A DNA stretch of 64,000 nt from Owenia fusiformis (lineage: Eukaryota; Annelida; Polychaeta; Sabellida; Oweniidae): assembly GCA_903813345.2 (NCBI GenBank), contig CAIIXF020000012.1, forward strand, positions 24,998,184-25,062,183. The letters run 5' to 3'. Shown here one piece after another: positions 62,050-64,000 of the stretch. The notes beneath the pieces are model-generated. The model was not told where the DNA came from, did not search any database, and saw only the letters and a program-made list of their open reading frames with translations. Positions within the stretch are counted from its first letter, which is position 1; the number at the start of each line of letters is the position of its first letter. The position numbers were made by a program, and so were the translations under genes.

Positions 62050-64000
62050 TACTAGGATTTTTGATACTAGGAAAAATAGTCTCTGTGGAATATCAGGACT
62101 TAGGATATCTTTGTGAGAGACATATCTGAATGAAAGACTGCTTGGGGACTTATGATATCATCAGTAATAGTCCTCATTGGAATACCAGTTTTGAATAAGG
62201 CTTTTAAAAGAAAAAAGCCCTCAACCTGACTGTTAATTCAGGGACTTAATAGGCACCAGGAATCAAAATCCCTGGTGCCAGTGCTGCCGTACTATCAATA
62301 CCTTATGTTTAAATACTTGTACAAGATAAGGATTGTACTAAAACAATAAATGCAACCGGACAATTGTTTAATAAACAGTGTATATACACATAGTATGTAT
62401 ATACATACATATAGTGTAAGTTAGAGTCAGTCACTCATTTCTGTGAATGTGTTTTAGGAAACGAGACATCAGGAACTGTTTTCCAACATGTGCTACCCCT
62501 TGTGTTCAGTGCTTCTTAGTCTAGTTGCTTCATTTACCTCTCCCATATACAATTAAGAGATCCCGGCAAGGCTGCTTTTACGTGGCTTGAATGGGATTTA
62601 AGGATTTGTTGGTGTGTGTTCTTCATGACAAGAGTATGCCAAAAGTATATAAAAGCTTTTTTCAGTGAGCAGTGACTCGATGGACTCGATTTGAATATTT
62701 AGTTTGCGCTCTATATCATACCATAATTGAGGCTGCTCCATTCTACCAGTATTTACATTGTTAAAGCGATTAGAAAGGATATAGAGAGTGTAAAATCTAA
62801 AGCAATCTTTTCAACATTCATAATTACCATGCAAAATTTCACCACCTGCAATTTTTACTTTTTAGACACCGAATGCCGACCACTTCTGGTGGTGACATTA
62901 AAATGGAAGGATTATGTTATAATTGTTGGAAATTAGGCATGACATGGGATGAGAGTAACAATATTGTTGAATCCAACGCTCAACTCATATAAATCTCTCA
63001 ACTCATCTAAATCCCTTGTAGTCCCTTAACTCAGAACATAATGATAATATAAGATAATTGTAAACTGATACAAGATAATGTATGCATCCTATTTTCATTT
63101 TCTGTTTACACTAATATGTGTATTTTAGTATGTGTAAACATATAAGTTCAAGTATCAACAATTTTTGTTGAAAGCTATTATGGAAACCCTTTGAAAGTTA
63201 CATGTATATTCTGGCAGAAAGTTGAAAGAACTTTTTAAATGAAGAAATTGTTTGCAAAACTGAAACATGTACATCATGTATATTGATCATAATTCTTATG
63301 ATGACATGATTTTGCCTAATTATTATACAACAACGTATTTGTCACAAAAAGGTAATAATCATCATCGTCAAAGCAACACATGTTTACCTGATTGAGGTAT
63401 GTGATTTTTAATGTAAAAGTGATTTGTCATGTTGAGCTGAATATCCTTAGTTCAACTTTTTCTGTTTGTTTCATATCTGTCTCAGTGGGGGTCCATTTTT
63501 ACTTGTTTATAAACCTAAGTGACTTTAGGGGTTTATTAACGTTAGTGACCTCCCCATATTATTTTCTCAACGGTGTTGAATATAATTTAACCTATTTTGG
63601 TTGAAATGTCGCAATAATTCTTCCTTTTGACATTGGGGTCTGAACAGATTTTCAGTAAGGTGGCATATAACTTCTAGAACTGAGGACATCCCCTAGTTGC
63701 TCTCATGCGGGAATGGGAGAAATCACACTAATGCCTCAGTCACATTTGATATACGGCAATCGTATGGAGGCCGTAGCTTCCCAAAATCGAGAGAAATATA
63801 TATGCAGCATAAAATCAGTACAATGTAGATTTTCTATATCGGTTTTGTGAAGCTACGGCTAAGGGTTACTGTATCTTGTTTTGGAGGCATTTAAACCTGA
63901 TTTTGATGGACCCACTGTAGGTACATCATTAAATGTACCTCATCCAAATCCATAATACACAGTGTTTATGTGTACTCCTGAACAAAAATATGTTACAAAT
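62050..64000. other. 3' UTR and downstream flank of CHEK2
   Basis: No further gene is seen. An inverted member of the GGTGGTGACATTTTG repeat is at 62808-62905. From 63733 (GCCTCAGTCACATTTGATAT) runs a relative of the MITE at 41569-42057, with CCGTAGCTTCC and its mirrored motif GAAGCTACGGC near 63850. Confidence 0.5.
62345..62375 (+). promoter_or_regulatory. Candidate CHEK2 polyadenylation signals
   Basis: Two AATAAA hexamers, at 62345-62350 and 62370-62375, lie about 300 bp after the stop codon. Confidence 0.5.

Overview
This window comes from an animal nuclear genome: AT-rich, intron-dense with GT-AG splicing, and crowded with small inverted-repeat transposons and minisatellites. The gene content (a USP32 orthologue, a CHEK2 orthologue, an intronless TRIM-type RING/B-box protein and tandem short secreted C-type lectins) points to a marine invertebrate, perhaps an echinoderm, a hemichordate or a similar lineage. 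The exact taxon cannot be fixed from the sequence alone.

Layout. (1) 1-5343, + strand: the last eight coding exons of a USP32-like deubiquitinase, ending in a CaaX box. (2) 5344-13387: non-coding, with several short tandem repeats, a roughly 660-bp minisatellite and foldback elements. (3) 13388-15265, - strand: an intact single-exon TRIM-like protein of 625 residues. (4) 15266-25184: no gene seen; several foldback elements, a Tigger-like remnant and MITEs. (5) 25185-37902, - strand: two paralogous six-exon C-type lectin genes of 160 residues each, with identical coding-exon lengths. The upstream copy is enlarged by insertions, one of which is dated and bounded by its empty site in the paralogue. 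(6) 37903-44170: non-coding, MITE-rich. (7) 44171-48967: an apparently young mobile element with two near-identical direct repeats of about 650 bp. They enclose an intact Mutator-like DDE transposase gene (+) and a frame-broken I-PpoI-like His-Cys-box endonuclease gene (-). (8) 49197-62049, + strand: a complete 16-exon CHEK2 orthologue (497 residues: SQ/TQ segment, FHA, kinase, basic tail). (9) 62050-64000: its 3' flank.

The most unusual signals are two. First, in the CHEK2 gene at least two, probably three, introns begin with a tandem repeat whose first unit is the exon end plus the 5' splice site, and a fourth intron has a tandemly duplicated 3' splice site. The gene is therefore full of decoy splice sites. 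Second, the 4.8-kb element pairs a Mutator-like transposase with a homing-endonuclease-like gene between long direct repeats, 230 bp upstream of the CHEK2 start codon. All coordinates and translations were made by eye; no alignment or database search was run.
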